A stretch of DNA of 64,000 nt from an uncultured Lachnospiraceae bacterium (GTDB lineage Bacteria; Bacillota; Clostridia; Lachnospirales; Lachnospiraceae). The notes beneath the pieces are model-generated. The model saw only the letters and a program-made list of their open reading frames with translations. It did not search any database and was not told the DNA's origin. The translations under genes were made by a program, and so were the position numbers. Shown piece after piece: positions 34,315 through 43,993 of this stretch. The stretch spans positions 94,281-158,280 of the forward strand of contig CANRZW010000004.1 in NCBI GenBank assembly GCA_947644545.1, read 5' to 3'. Within the stretch, counting starts at the first letter, position 1; every line of letters begins with the position of its first letter.

Positions 34315-36624
34315 ATGGCACAGGCAAGCAACCTGACAAGAGACGTTTTGGTCTTGAATCTGGAAAAGGAACTGGAGGCACAGACAAAAGAGAGCTGTGG
34401 CAAGAGTGTGGCGGAGTGCAGCAACACGGAGCTTTATTACAGCCTTTTGCAGCTGTCGAAGAAACTGATGGAGGTATCGGAGCGTATCGAAGGGCCGAAG
34501 AAAGTTTATTATATTTCTGCGGAATTTCTGATCGGTAAGTTACTGTCCAACAACCTGATTAATCTGGGAATCTATGATAAGTTAAATGAGATTCTGGCAA
34601 AAAGCGGCAAGGTTTTAAGTGAGATCGAGGAGGTTGAGCCGGAACCGTCACTGGGGAACGGCGGTCTGGGACGTCTGGCGGCATGTTTCCTGGATTCCAT
34701 TGCTACGCTGGGACTTCCCGGAGAGGGGATTGGATTAAACTATCACTTCGGCCTTTTCAAGCAGGTGTTTAAGGACAGACTGCAGACGGCAGAGCCTAAT
34801 GACTGGATCGAAGAGCAGTCCTGGCTGACAAAGACGAATACATCTTTCGAGGTGGCATTCGGGGATAAGAAGGTGACTTCCAGGCTGTATGATATTGATG
34901 TGGTTGGATATGACAATGGTGTCAATAAGTTGAGACTGTTCGACATTGAGAGCGTGGACGAGAGTATTGTAAAGGATGGCATTGATTTTGACAAGGAAGA
35001 CATCGAGAAGAACCTGACATTGTTCTTATATCCCGATGATTCCGATGAGGCCGGCAATCTGCTGCGTATTTATCAGCAGTATTTTATGGTGAGCAATGCG
35101 GCGCAGCTTATCTTGAAAGAGATGAAAGAGAAGCAGTATGATCTGCGCAGGCTGTATGATCATGCGGTAATCCAGATTAACGATACCCATCCGACGATGG
35201 TGATCCCGGAGCTGATCCGCATTCTCGTAAACGACAAGGCGCTTACCATGGATGAGGCGATCGATGTGGTCAGCAAGACCTGTGCCTACACGAATCATAC
35301 GATTCTGGCGGAGGCGCTGGAGAAATGGCCGCTCAAGTACCTGGAGAAGGTAGTGCCGCAGCTGGTGCCGATCATCAAGGAGCTGGATAAGCGGGTGGCA
35401 AAGAAGTATAAGGATCCGAAGGTGCAGATCATTGATAAGGATGACAGAGTGCATATGGCGCATATCGATATCCATTACGGTTTCTCGGTAAACGGCGTGG
35501 CAGCGATCCACACGGAGATCCTGAAAAATACCGAGCTGAATGCCTTTTACAAGATCTATCCGGAAAAGTTCAACAATAAGACTAACGGCATCACGTTCAG
35601 AAGATGGCTGCTGTCCTGTAACCATGAGCTGGCGACGTTCTTGTCCGAGACCATCGGCGACGGCTACAAGAAGGATGCGGATAAGCTGGAACAACTGCTG
35701 GCCTTTCAGGATGACGAGGCGGTGTTAAACCGGATTGCAGAGATCAAAATGAACCGCAAGAAGGATCTGGCGGCGTATGTGAAGGAAGTGGAGGGCATTA
35801 CGCTCAATCCGGATTCCATCTTCGATCTGCAGAGCAAGCGGATGCATGAGTATAAGCGGCAGCAGATGAACGCGCTTTATATCATTCACAAGTATCTGGA
35901 GATCAAGGCAGGGAAGAAGCCGGCAAGGCCAATGACCTTTATCTTCGGTGCGAAAGCGGCTCCGGCCTATATCATCGCGCAGGATATCATTCACCTGCTG
36001 CTGGTACTGCAGGAGATCGTTAACAACGATCCGGATGTAAGCCCGTACATGACGGTGCTGATGGTGGAGAACTACAACGTGGCGTATGCGGAGAAGATGA
36101 TCCCGGCCTGCGATATTTCCGAGCAGATCTCCCTTGCTTCCAAGGAGGCGTCCGGTACGGGTAACATGAAGTATATGCTGAACGGCGCGGTAACGCTGGG
36201 CACGTCAGACGGTGCAAACGTGGAGATCCATGAGCTGGTGGGCGACGAGAATATCTATATCTTTGGTGAGAAGTCCGAGACGGTCATCAAGCATTATGAG
36301 AAGGCAGACTATGTATCCATGGATTACTACAAGAAGAGCCCTGTGATCAAGGAAGCTGTGGACTTCATCGTCGGCAAACAGGCGTTGAAAGCAGGCCATA
36401 AGAAGAATCTGGAGAGACTGTACAAGGAACTGTTGAACAAAGACTGGTTCATGACACTGCTCGATCTGGAAGACTATATTAAGGTGAAAGATCAGATGAT
36501 GGAGGATTATGAGGACCAGGCGAAGTGGCGCAGGATGATGCTTGTCAACATCGCCAAGGCGGGATTCTTCTCTTCCGACAGAACAATCATGGAGTATAAC
36601 AGGGATATCTGGAAGCTGAGATAA
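34315..36624 (+). CDS. glgP: Glycogen/maltodextrin phosphorylase
   Basis: 769 residues. It cleaves alpha-1,4-glucan with phosphate to glucose 1-phosphate. The glucan/phosphate region [19 protein letters not shown] (about 103-121) and the PLP site [20 protein letters not shown] (PLP lysine in GNMK) are intact. The length fits a bacterial maltodextrin-type enzyme; the N-terminal allosteric part of animal enzymes is not present. AGGAGGTAGG is the ribosome binding site. It shares a locus with a LacI regulator and, 3 kb on, two alpha-glucosidases. Confidence 0.95.
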   Translation: MAQASNLTRDVLVLNLEKELEAQTKESCGKSVAECSNTELYYSLLQLSKKLMEVSERIEGPKKVYYISAEFLIGKLLSNNLINLGIYDKLNEILAKSGKVLSEIEEVEPEPSLGNGGLGRLAACFLDSIATLGLPGEGIGLNYHFGLFKQVFKDRLQTAEPNDWIEEQSWLTKTNTSFEVAFGDKKVTSRLYDIDVVGYDNGVNKLRLFDIESVDESIVKDGIDFDKEDIEKNLTLFLYPDDSDEAGNLLRIYQQYFMVSNAAQLILKEMKEKQYDLRRLYDHAVIQINDTHPTMVIPELIRILVNDKALTMDEAIDVVSKTCAYTNHTILAEALEKWPLKYLEKVVPQLVPIIKELDKRVAKKYKDPKVQIIDKDDRVHMAHIDIHYGFSVNGVAAIHTEILKNTELNAFYKIYPEKFNNKTNGITFRRWLLSCNHELATFLSETIGDGYKKDADKLEQLLAFQDDEAVLNRIAEIKMNRKKDLAAYVKEVEGITLNPDSIFDLQSKRMHEYKRQQMNALYIIHKYLEIKAGKKPARPMTFIFGAKAAPAYIIAQDIIHLLLVLQEIVNNDPDVSPYMTVLMVENYNVAYAEKMIPACDISEQISLASKEASGTGNMKYMLNGAVTLGTSDGANVEIHELVGDENIYIFGEKSETVIKHYEKADYVSMDYYKKSPVIKEAVDFIVGKQALKAGHKKNLERLYKELLNKDWFMTLLDLEDYIKVKDQMMEDYEDQAKWRRMMLVNIAKAGFFSSDRTIMEYNRDIWKLR

Positions 36625-36648
36625 GAATATATTTATGATGAGATATGA

Positions 36649-36685
36649 ATGGGGCAGGACATTATTGCAGGATGTTCTGCCCCAT
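36649..36685. terminator. Bidirectional hairpin between glgP and hicB
   Basis: ATGGGGCAGGACAT pairs with ATGTTCTGCCCCAT (one G-U) over nine bases. The genes converge here. The T-tail is short on both sides. Confidence 0.65.
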
Positions 36686-36689
36686 TCTG

Positions 36690-37067
36690 TCATAGCGTTA
36701 AACGTTCGTTTAGAGCTTCCTGTAATACGCGCGAAAGGCTTAAACCTGTTTCCCGCACTTTGTCATCCATCCATTTGGGGATGCTGACCGTACGCTTTAC
36801 GGCGCGGCTATCTTTGGGATCGGCGCGAATAAAATTGACAAATTCTCCAGGTAATGTTTCGTAAGCCAGCAGGCCGCTTGCTGCGGGCAGGGGCTGCTGT
36901 TTGTCAGCAAGGTATTCAATCCAGTGTGTCAGGGCTGCCTGTGCCATATACATGGCATTTCCCAGATTCTTTCCTTCACTGGTGCAGCCGGGGAGATCAG
37001 GGTAGGTGATAGTATAAGAGCCGTCCTCATTGGGGTGAAAAATAGCCGGGTAGACATATTCTGCCAT
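36690..37067 (-). CDS. hicB: HicB-family antitoxin
   Basis: 125 residues. The N-terminal half has the HicB fold (YVYPAIFHPNEDGSYTITYP, DLPGCTSEG). The C-terminal half is a ribbon-helix-helix-like DNA-binding segment (RTVSIPKWMDDKVRETGLSL). It should neutralise HicA and repress the pair's promoter. GAGG precedes the ATG, 36 bases after hicA. Gene order toxin then antitoxin is the common one for hicAB. Confidence 0.9.
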   Translation of the reverse strand: MAEYVYPAIFHPNEDGSYTITYPDLPGCTSEGKNLGNAMYMAQAALTHWIEYLADKQQPLPAASGLLAYETLPGEFVNFIRADPKDSRAVKRTVSIPKWMDDKVRETGLSLSRVLQEALNERLTL

Positions 37068-37103
37068 AACAGAAGCCTCCTTTATAATCGTAGTGGCAGG
37101 ATG

Positions 37104-37280
37104 TTATTGCAGTCCTGCCGCTTTGAGAATTGATTTTGCGGTATTTTCGTTTATTTCGCGATGTCTGGGGACTTGGACCGGGCATCTGCCTTCCATTTCT
37201 AATATAGTGTGCCTGCCGTCGTCACGGTCGAGTGTATATCCGGCAGATTTCAATATTCGTATCAGGTCCCGTCGTTTCAT
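37104..37280 (-). CDS. hicA: HicA-family mRNA interferase toxin
   Basis: 58 residues, translated from the complementary strand: MKRRDLIRILKSAGYTLDRD to the end LKAAGLQ. It has the double-stranded-RNA-binding-like HicA pattern, with the catalytic His in DDGRHTI (residue 24), VPRH near residue 40, and the C-terminal TAKSILKAAGL. HicA cleaves mRNA when free of HicB. The His is preceded by Arg rather than the more common Ser. The gene is short and easy to miss. A palindromic operator lies 28 bases upstream. Confidence 0.87.
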   Translation of the reverse strand: MKRRDLIRILKSAGYTLDRDDGRHTILEMEGRCPVQVPRHREINENTAKSILKAAGLQ

Positions 37281-37307
37281 TTGTATTCCTTCTCATACAC
37301 TTAATAT

Positions 37308-37326
37308 ATTACGTAATTTACGTAAT
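37308..37326. promoter_or_regulatory. hicAB operator
   Basis: ATTACGTAATTTACGTAAT, two TTACGTAA palindromes that overlap at the centre, directly ahead of hicA and overlapping its likely promoter. Probably bound by the HicB ribbon-helix-helix domain. Confidence 0.65.
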
Positions 37327-37434
37327 GTCAATGGAGTGGATTTATCTATTTAAAAGCTGTTAAGACTTTAATTGGTTATAAATCAAGTATAGCGCCTGCT
37401 TTCTGGGAAAAATATTACGAATAGAATAAGACAA

Positions 37435-37524
37435 TGCCGATCTGGCATAAGTCCATGGTTTGGTAAGATGATGGACGTGCTGTATTTTGGCCAGACCCGT
37501 GCATGTCGCACTGACCTGGCCAAA
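37435..37524. other. Three hairpins between hicA and the first GH13 gene
   Basis: TGCC/GGCA (37435-37447), GTCCAT/ATGGAC (37451-37456/37471-37476) and TTTGGCCAG/CTGGCCAAA (37486-37494/37516-37524). The last lies 31 bases past the glucosidase stop (37555) and may end its transcript, although no T-tract follows. Confidence 0.5.
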
Positions 37525-37554
37525 TCATTACTGCAGCGGATTAACCGGTGCAAC

Positions 37555-39222
37555 TTATTTCTTTATCAGGACAAAAGCCTCATAAGGCTTCAATGTCATC
37601 TCCGGCTTGTCATACTCGTTCCCCATGTTGGCGATGAGGCAGGAAGCGCCGACAAACTCCTCCGGGATGGCAAAGGCAGTCTCATGGTCACAGAAATTGC
37701 ACACGACCAAAAGCTTTTCCTTGTCCAGCGTTCTCGTATAGACGAACAGTTCCTCACTGTCTGCGTAAAGCAGTTCATATTTGCCGTATACCATAATGGG
37801 ATTTTCTTTACGCAGGGCGATCAGTTTCTTATAGTAATGGAATACGGAATCGGGATCCGCTGTCTCAGCCTTGGCATTGATCTCCTTATAATTCGGGTTG
37901 ACTGCGATCCAGGGAGTTCCGGAAGTAAATCCTGCCTGCGGCGAATCGTCCCACTGTACCGGTGTTCTGGCATTGTCTCTGCTCTTGTAGAGGATGCAGG
38001 GCCAGAAGACTTCATGGGACAGAGGGCCTTCGGCGCACCACTCCCGATAGGCGTTGATGCTTTCGATATCCCGGAAATCATCGGGAGACCGGAAGGGGTA
38101 GTTGGTCATACCCAGTTCTTCACCCTGATAGATATAAGGGGTGCCCTGCTGCATATGCAGACAGGTGGCCAGCATTTTGGCGGAAGCTTCCCGAAACTGC
38201 GGACGGTCGTCACCGAAGCGGGAGACCGCCCGGGGCTGGTCGTGATTGTCCCAGAAAAGGCTGTTCCAGGCTTCGCCGTACAATTCCGTCTGCCAGCGTG
38301 ACATGGTCTTCTTTAAGGTGGTCAGGGGGAGCTTCTCATCGGTCCACTTGCCGTATTTGCCGTCACCCTCCACATGCTCAAACTGGAACACCATGTTCAA
38401 CTCGTGAGTGTCTTCGCCGGCATACTGTTTTGCCAGCTGCGTCGTTACGCCGGCTGTCTCACCGACGGTCATAATGTCGTATTTGGACAGCACCTTCTCG
38501 TTCATTTCCTGCAGATAGTTGTGAACATTAGGACCATGAACGCAGTAAGGTCCGAAACTGCCGTATAATCCCTGGATCTCTCCGTCCGGCATCTCTTTTG
38601 TCTTCGAGATCATACTGATGACATCCATGCGGAAACCGTCGATCCCCTTGTCACACCACCAGGTCATCATATCGAATACTTCCTGCCGCACCTTGGGATT
38701 ATCCCAGTTTAAGTCGGGCTGTTTCCTGGAAAAAAGATGCAGATAATACATGGCCGTCTCATCATCGTACTGCCATGCAGAGCCGCCGAAGCAGGCGCCC
38801 CAGTTGTTGGGCGGTGTCTGTGCATCCTTGCCGTCGCGCCAGATATAGTAGTCCCGATAGGCGTTATCCTTGGATTTACGGCTTTCTATAAACCATTTGT
38901 GTTCATCCGAGGTATGATTTACCACCAGATCCATCACGATGCGGATCCCTCTTTCATGGGCTGCCGCCAGCATTTCGTCGAAATCTTCCATCGTGCCAAA
39001 TTCGTCCATGATCGCCTGATAATCGCTGATATCATAGCCGTTATCATCGTTGGGAGACTGATAGACCGGAGAGAGCCAGATCACGTCAATGCCCAGATAT
39101 TTCAGATAATCCAGTCTGCTTGTGATACCTTTCAGGTCTCCGATGCCGTCCCCGTTGCTGTCCATAAAGCTGCGGGGGTAGATTTGATAAATGACTGCTT
39201 CTTTCCACCATGTTTTCTTCAT
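37555..39222 (-). CDS. GH13 alpha-glucosidase, oligo-1,6-glucosidase type
   Basis: 555 residues. Start motif WWKEAVIYQIYPRSF, calcium-type loop DSNGDGIGD. Conserved region II GFRMDVISM has the nucleophile Asp, MTVGETAG the acid/base Glu, and LFWDNHDQPR the third Asp. Val after the nucleophile (MDV) is the residue associated with alpha-1,6 specificity in subfamily 31. Intracellular: no signal peptide. ATG 39222 has GGAG upstream; an ATG 22 codons earlier is in frame but lacks a site. It acts with the second glucosidase and glgP on dextrins. Confidence 0.92.
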   Translation of the reverse strand: MKKTWWKEAVIYQIYPRSFMDSNGDGIGDLKGITSRLDYLKYLGIDVIWLSPVYQSPNDDNGYDISDYQAIMDEFGTMEDFDEMLAAAHERGIRIVMDLVVNHTSDEHKWFIESRKSKDNAYRDYYIWRDGKDAQTPPNNWGACFGGSAWQYDDETAMYYLHLFSRKQPDLNWDNPKVRQEVFDMMTWWCDKGIDGFRMDVISMISKTKEMPDGEIQGLYGSFGPYCVHGPNVHNYLQEMNEKVLSKYDIMTVGETAGVTTQLAKQYAGEDTHELNMVFQFEHVEGDGKYGKWTDEKLPLTTLKKTMSRWQTELYGEAWNSLFWDNHDQPRAVSRFGDDRPQFREASAKMLATCLHMQQGTPYIYQGEELGMTNYPFRSPDDFRDIESINAYREWCAEGPLSHEVFWPCILYKSRDNARTPVQWDDSPQAGFTSGTPWIAVNPNYKEINAKAETADPDSVFHYYKKLIALRKENPIMVYGKYELLYADSEELFVYTRTLDKEKLLVVCNFCDHETAFAIPEEFVGASCLIANMGNEYDKPEMTLKPYEAFVLIKK

Positions 39223-39297
39223 AGTTTTCTCCATTTCTGCGCTGCTTTTTGCGCATAAACGAGTTTGTGACAAGCAACGCGCAGACACAAATCTCGC

Positions 39298-39321
39298 GAT
39301 TGAAAATTTTAATTTTCAATC
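39298..39321. terminator. Perfect palindrome between the two glucosidase genes
   Basis: GATTGAAAAT pairs with ATTTTCAATC over TTTA. A-rich on one side and T-rich within the stem, it may act as a weak terminator or processing site between two genes on the minus strand. Confidence 0.55.
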
Positions 39322-39367
39322 TTGCCTCTATTCCGAAGTGCCCAAGCACTGTCTTTGTTGGGATTTT

Positions 39368-41032
39368 TTACATTTCCAGTACGAGTACCTGATATCCGCG
39401 CATTGTGATCACGCCGTTTTCCACGACCAAAGTCGGGTAATTGTTGAGCAGCACTGCCTTTGGCATTGCCGGCAGCACGATTTCCCGTTCCATGTTCTGA
39501 TAGTTTCCGATCACCAGCAGCGTTTTCTCACCCTTGCGGTAATAAGCCATCAGATTGTGGCTGTCTTCCCAAACCGGTTCGAGGGTGCCATACACGATCG
39601 TCTCGCTGTAGGCCGGATCTTTGCGCAATGCGATCAGTTTCTTATAGAAGCTGCGCACGGAATCCGGATCTTCCATCTGCGATGCGGCGTTGATGGAAGT
39701 GTAGTTGGGATTTACCTTAAGCCAGGGCGTTCCGGTTGTAAATCCGGCATTTGCGGCATCGGACCACTGCATGGGGGTTCTGGCATTGTCCCGGCTGTGT
39801 CCGGCTACGGCCTGCAGAGCTTCTTCGGGCTTAAGACCTGCGTTCAGGGCTACCTGGTATTCATCCAGCGTGGAGATATCGTCGACCTCTTCGATCGAGG
39901 TGAAGACGGTATTCTCCATGCCCAGTTCCTGTCCCTGATAGATAAAAGGAAGGCCGCGCAGCAGGAAATTCAGGGCTGCCAGCATCTTCTTGCTTTCATT
40001 ACAGCAGTCTCCGGCCGGAATATAGCGGCTGACACCGCGGGGCTCGTCATGGTTCTCGATGATATTGGACAGAAAACCGATCGTGCCGATCCGCTTCTGC
40101 GCTTCAAAACATGCCCGCTTGTAGTCATCCGGCGTTACCGCGGAAGCATCATACCAGCCGTTGGGACTTTGGCCGCAGATGGCCTCGTTGAAGTCGAACA
40201 TGCTGGAGAAATAGCCGTTCTCCCCGATGAAGTCCGGAATCTCTTCCGGCTTCTCGTTAAATACCTCGCCTACGGAAAAGGCGTCATATTTCTGAAAGGT
40301 GCGGTCGCGCATCTCGCCAAGAAATTCTCCGATCCCCTTAGCTTCCTGCAGCATGTTGTGGATGCCGGCAAGTCCGTCTTCCCGGTCCGGTTCATAGCTG
40401 CGGAAAGGAAATGCTTTCTTGATGTTCATGATCGCATCGATGCGGAAACCGCCCAGGCCTTTATCCAGCCACCAGTTGATGTTCTTATAGACTTCTTCGC
40501 GAAGTGTGGGGTTTTCCCAGTTGAGATCCGGCTGCTTCTTATGGAAAACATGCAGATACTGTTTGTTTGTCCCCGGCAGATCCTCCCAGGCGGGGCCGCC
40601 GAAGTAGGAACGCCAGTTGGTGGGGAGCTCGCCTTCTTTCTTGTCCCGCAGGTAGAAGAAGCTGCCGTATTTACCGTCGGGATCTTCACAGGCCTTACGG
40701 AACCACTCATGTTCATCGGAACAGTGGTTGACCACCAGATCCATCAGTATGTACATATGCCGTTTCTTGGCCTCGGCAATCAGCCGATCCATATCCTCCA
40801 TGGTGCCAAAACGGGGATCGATATTGTAGTAATCGGAAATATCGTATCCCTGGTCTGCCAGCGGGGACTGATAGCAGGGAGAAAGCCAGATGATATCTAC
40901 GCCCAGATCCTGCAGATAATCCAGTTTGCTGATGATGCCGGGAATGTCGCCGATGCCGTCTCCGTTAGAGTCGTAGAAGCTCTTCGGGTAAATCTGATAT
41001 GCTATTTTGTTGTGCCACCATTTCTTTGTCAT
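39368..41032 (-). CDS. GH13 alpha-glucosidase, second paralogue
   Basis: 554 residues. WWHNKIAYQIYPKSF and DSNGDGIGD at the start. Region II GFRIDAIMNI has the nucleophile followed by Ala instead of Val, which in this subfamily points to alpha-1,4 rather than alpha-1,6 bonds. The acid/base is in SVGEVFNEKPEE and the third Asp in ENHDEPRG. No signal peptide. ATG 41032 has GGAGGT upstream. It is upstream of the first glucosidase on the same strand, and of different subtype, so the pair could fully hydrolyse branched dextrins. Confidence 0.9.
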   Translation of the reverse strand: MTKKWWHNKIAYQIYPKSFYDSNGDGIGDIPGIISKLDYLQDLGVDIIWLSPCYQSPLADQGYDISDYYNIDPRFGTMEDMDRLIAEAKKRHMYILMDLVVNHCSDEHEWFRKACEDPDGKYGSFFYLRDKKEGELPTNWRSYFGGPAWEDLPGTNKQYLHVFHKKQPDLNWENPTLREEVYKNINWWLDKGLGGFRIDAIMNIKKAFPFRSYEPDREDGLAGIHNMLQEAKGIGEFLGEMRDRTFQKYDAFSVGEVFNEKPEEIPDFIGENGYFSSMFDFNEAICGQSPNGWYDASAVTPDDYKRACFEAQKRIGTIGFLSNIIENHDEPRGVSRYIPAGDCCNESKKMLAALNFLLRGLPFIYQGQELGMENTVFTSIEEVDDISTLDEYQVALNAGLKPEEALQAVAGHSRDNARTPMQWSDAANAGFTTGTPWLKVNPNYTSINAASQMEDPDSVRSFYKKLIALRKDPAYSETIVYGTLEPVWEDSHNLMAYYRKGEKTLLVIGNYQNMEREIVLPAMPKAVLLNNYPTLVVENGVITMRGYQVLVLEM

Positions 41033-41142
41033 GACCTTACCTCCGTGTCTCAAATAGTATGAGAAATTATAGATTCATTTTATTGACGACAGGAAGATAA
41101 GTCTTACGGTTATTTGATTAAAAAGTGTAAAATTATGACTTT

Positions 41143-42087
41143 TTATTCTTTCGTCATACGAAGCTGCTTCCGGTATTGCAGCGGTGTGGTGCCGGTGCTT
41201 TTGCGAAACTCGCGCAGAAAGTTGCCGAGATTATTGTAACCGCATTCCAGACAGACATCGGTCACCGGCAGGTCGGTCTCTTCCAACAGCCGGCGGGTCT
41301 GCTTGATGCGGTATTCGTTTACATATTCCATGGGAGTACGGCCCAGCGCTTTCTTGAAGAAACGGCAGAAATACTGTTCGTTCAGATTGATCTGCCTGGC
41401 CAGATCGGAGATATAGATCTTCTCCCTGTAGTTGTCCTTGATGTAAGTCAGGGTGGTCTTGATATCTTCCACGCGCTTATCGTAATTCTTCTCCGTCGGT
41501 GTGAAAAGCTGATGCTCGGACAGGACGGCCAGAATAAGGAGCAGGGAGGCTTTCGTGTATAATTGACTGGTCAGGTCATCGGTAACGGCGGTCGTATCCT
41601 CCGAATCTGTATTCTGCGGCGCATCTTCCGACATGGTCTGCCGGAACGTGCGCAGAATATCCGTGAAGGCGCCCCGGATCGGGGAAAAGGCAGGATGCTC
41701 GGGCGTAAGACAGCGTGGAAAGAGCATTCGTCCCTTCTGGATGGGATGGATCAGCTGCATCTGCGCGGCATCGTAGGAGTCGAAGCTAAGGATATCCGGC
41801 GAGAAGACGACGGCGTCTTCATAACTGCCTACCGATTCCGTGATAATGCTGTGCAGTTCCCCCGGATTGATGAAGTACAGACATTCGGACGCGATGGGGA
41901 ACTGTTCCATATTGATTTCCAGGCGGAAGGCGCCGCTTGAAAAGTAAAGGATCTCCACCTCATCGTGCCAGTGGTGCTTGACCAGAGACCCTTTTCTTGT
42001 GGAGCAGGTTCGATAGACCGCACAGGGAAAAGATTTGGTGCCGTGGGAGCGGATCTCTTTTAAGGTGGTGGGCTGGGATTGCTGCAT
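41143..42087 (-). CDS. AraC-family transcriptional regulator with cupin sensor
   Basis: 314 residues. The N-terminal half (HHWHDEVEILYFSSGAFRLE, then YFINPGELHSI) is a cupin sugar-sensing domain. The C-terminal 100 residues carry two HTH motifs, LARQINLNEQYFCRFFKKAL and VCLECGYNNLGNFLREFRKS, typical of AraC/XylS. It lies 110 bases upstream of the glucosidase pair on the same strand and is their likely activator. TGTCAA at 42221-42226 (TTGACA leftward) may be its -35. Confidence 0.9.
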   Translation of the reverse strand: MQQSQPTTLKEIRSHGTKSFPCAVYRTCSTRKGSLVKHHWHDEVEILYFSSGAFRLEINMEQFPIASECLYFINPGELHSIITESVGSYEDAVVFSPDILSFDSYDAAQMQLIHPIQKGRMLFPRCLTPEHPAFSPIRGAFTDILRTFRQTMSEDAPQNTDSEDTTAVTDDLTSQLYTKASLLLILAVLSEHQLFTPTEKNYDKRVEDIKTTLTYIKDNYREKIYISDLARQINLNEQYFCRFFKKALGRTPMEYVNEYRIKQTRRLLEETDLPVTDVCLECGYNNLGNFLREFRKSTGTTPLQYRKQLRMTKE

Positions 42088-42436
42088 GTGGACCTCCGTT
42101 CTGTCAGGGGAAATTGCTTCGCGAATCTGAGGGGGCGAAGCAGATTTACTTTTATTATAAGGTACACACAGAATATGTACAGAACAAAATAGAAAAAATA
42201 AAGGAAGCTGTGACGCAATCTGTCAACAATACTATTTATTGTATATTTTATAATAATATGGTAGAATTACCGGCATAAGTGTTGTATGCAGTACTATTTA
42301 CAGTTAACGACATATTACAGTTAACGACATAACAGATTTCAGCCTCCTGTTCCGGTCAGAGCTGCCTAAGGAAGCGCTTGCTGAACGCGGAAGCGGAAGT
42401 TCCAATGTCGTAAACCACAGGCAAAGGATTGAATCG
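42088..42436. promoter_or_regulatory. Divergent intergenic region with 17-bp tandem duplication
   Basis: 349 bases between the araC-type gene and a rightward membrane-protein gene. It is AT-rich, with no gene seen. TTACAGTTAACGACATA occurs twice end to end (42298-42314 and 42315-42331). The duplication contains the palindrome GTTAAC and may be a regulator site. Confidence 0.65.
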
Positions 42437-43909
42437 GTGTATATGTTGTATATGGAGAGAAATAAAAAGGATTTCAGGAAGACGGACAAGTGGGAATATG
42501 CGCTGTTAGGGGGCTGCATTGCCTTCTATCTGCTGTTTCCGTTAGTAGACGGGCCGGTATGGTGTGTGGATTCCGCAGGTTACGTATCCATGCATATCAC
42601 CAGAGAACCGCTGTATCCCGTGTTTCTTGCTCTGTGCAGAGGGATCGCCGGTCTTTGTGGAATGGATGCCCTGATGATCGCGGCGCTCTTACAGAGTCTG
42701 CTGGCAGCAGCGGCGGCGTGGTCGGTGGGCTGGATTGTACGCAGGGTGAAGCAGGACAGCAGGATCCTGCAGATCCTGGCAGTTGTGTTTCAGTTTGCGG
42801 TGACGCTTCTGTGCCGGTTCGCGGCCAGGCGCGGGTCTGCCTATACGGACAGTATTTTGACCGAGGGGCTGGGCTTTTCGCTGTTTGTCCTTTTCTCGGT
42901 CAGTCTTTTTCTTCTGGTCTGGACAGGTAAAAGACGGTATCTTTGCCGGACTCTTCTGCTTTCCTTTCTCCTGGTAAGCCTGCGTAAACAGATGATGATC
43001 ACGCTGATCGTGATGGGGATCGTCTTTCTGTGGCACGAATTGATCAGGAACCGGAGAAAATGGCGGTGCCTGTGTCTGATCGCCATGATTTTTGGCGTCT
43101 TATTTGCGAGTAAGCTATTTGATCGTTGTTATCAGTATTCCGTCAGAGGGGTATGGATGGAGCATAGCGGAAATTCGATGGGCATTCTGTGTACGCTTCT
43201 GTATTCTTCCGACGTGGAGAGAGACGAAGGGCTGTTTGAAGAGGAGATAACACGGCAGTTATACAGGGAGATCATGAGTCAGGCGGAGGAGCAACAGCTT
43301 CTGTACCGGTATGCCGAGCCGGGATGGTTGTCGGTCTCCTCTCACTATGCGGACAGCTATGATGCGATCGGATACGGCATCATCAATCCGGTGGTGGAGG
43401 GATATATTGCAGAGCAGTTCCGGTATGACGAAGCAGAGGCGGCCATGAAGTACGATGAGATCTGCGGCGCGATGAGCCATGCCCTGTTCAGGCAGCCGTG
43501 GATGCCGCTTTTGCAGGTGTATTGCTACAATCTCTGGAAGGGGCTGGTGAATTCCATCGCAAGGGCCGGGCGGCTGCTTGGTCTGTATGCGGTGACGGCT
43601 TATCTGGCTGTGGGGGCCGCGGTATGCTGGCTTTTGTGGCAGAGAGGGAAACTGACCAGGCCGGATGGACAGACGTCCGAGACATGCCGGGCGTTGGCAG
43701 AGCAGATTGATGCGACGCTTTATTTTACTTTGATTGTTATGGCCGGCATCGTTGTGAATGCGCTGGTAGTTGGTCTGATCATTTTTGCACAGCCGAGATA
43801 TATGTTGTACGGGATGGGGCTTTTCTATACGGCGTGCAGTATGATCGTATACGATCTGGCAGCATGTCTGAGGCACCGGCACAGTGTGCATACGGGAGAA
43901 CAGGAATAG
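42437..43909 (+). CDS. Polytopic membrane protein, GT-C-like, unknown function
   Basis: 490 residues with about ten hydrophobic segments. After the first segment comes an Asp-containing extracytoplasmic loop (CVDSAGYVSMHITREPLYPV, about residues 44-63), resembling the catalytic loop of lipid-linked-sugar (GT-C/GT39-like) glycosyltransferases. A soluble loop of about 120 residues lies near 250-370. Not recognised at family level. GTG start with AAAGGA at 42423; ATGs at 42443 and 42452 are alternatives. The gene precedes cysK by 84 bases, probably without functional link. Confidence 0.65.
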   Translation: MYMLYMERNKKDFRKTDKWEYALLGGCIAFYLLFPLVDGPVWCVDSAGYVSMHITREPLYPVFLALCRGIAGLCGMDALMIAALLQSLLAAAAAWSVGWIVRRVKQDSRILQILAVVFQFAVTLLCRFAARRGSAYTDSILTEGLGFSLFVLFSVSLFLLVWTGKRRYLCRTLLLSFLLVSLRKQMMITLIVMGIVFLWHELIRNRRKWRCLCLIAMIFGVLFASKLFDRCYQYSVRGVWMEHSGNSMGILCTLLYSSDVERDEGLFEEEITRQLYREIMSQAEEQQLLYRYAEPGWLSVSSHYADSYDAIGYGIINPVVEGYIAEQFRYDEAEAAMKYDEICGAMSHALFRQPWMPLLQVYCYNLWKGLVNSIARAGRLLGLYAVTAYLAVGAAVCWLLWQRGKLTRPDGQTSETCRALAEQIDATLYFTLIVMAGIVVNALVVGLIIFAQPRYMLYGMGLFYTACSMIVYDLAACLRHRHSVHTGEQE

Positions 43910-43993
43910 ACCAAAGGGGTAATGGAACAACAACGGGCATACAGTGTAAACAGGGAATCAAGTACAGGTAATGTGGGGAAAGGAAGGAATGTC

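Noticed and set aside
39191..41062. A 623-codon rightward open frame opposite the GH13 genes
   Set aside because: It is antisense to two intact glucosidases and its translation has no domain pattern; the frame is open because of the codon use of the real genes.
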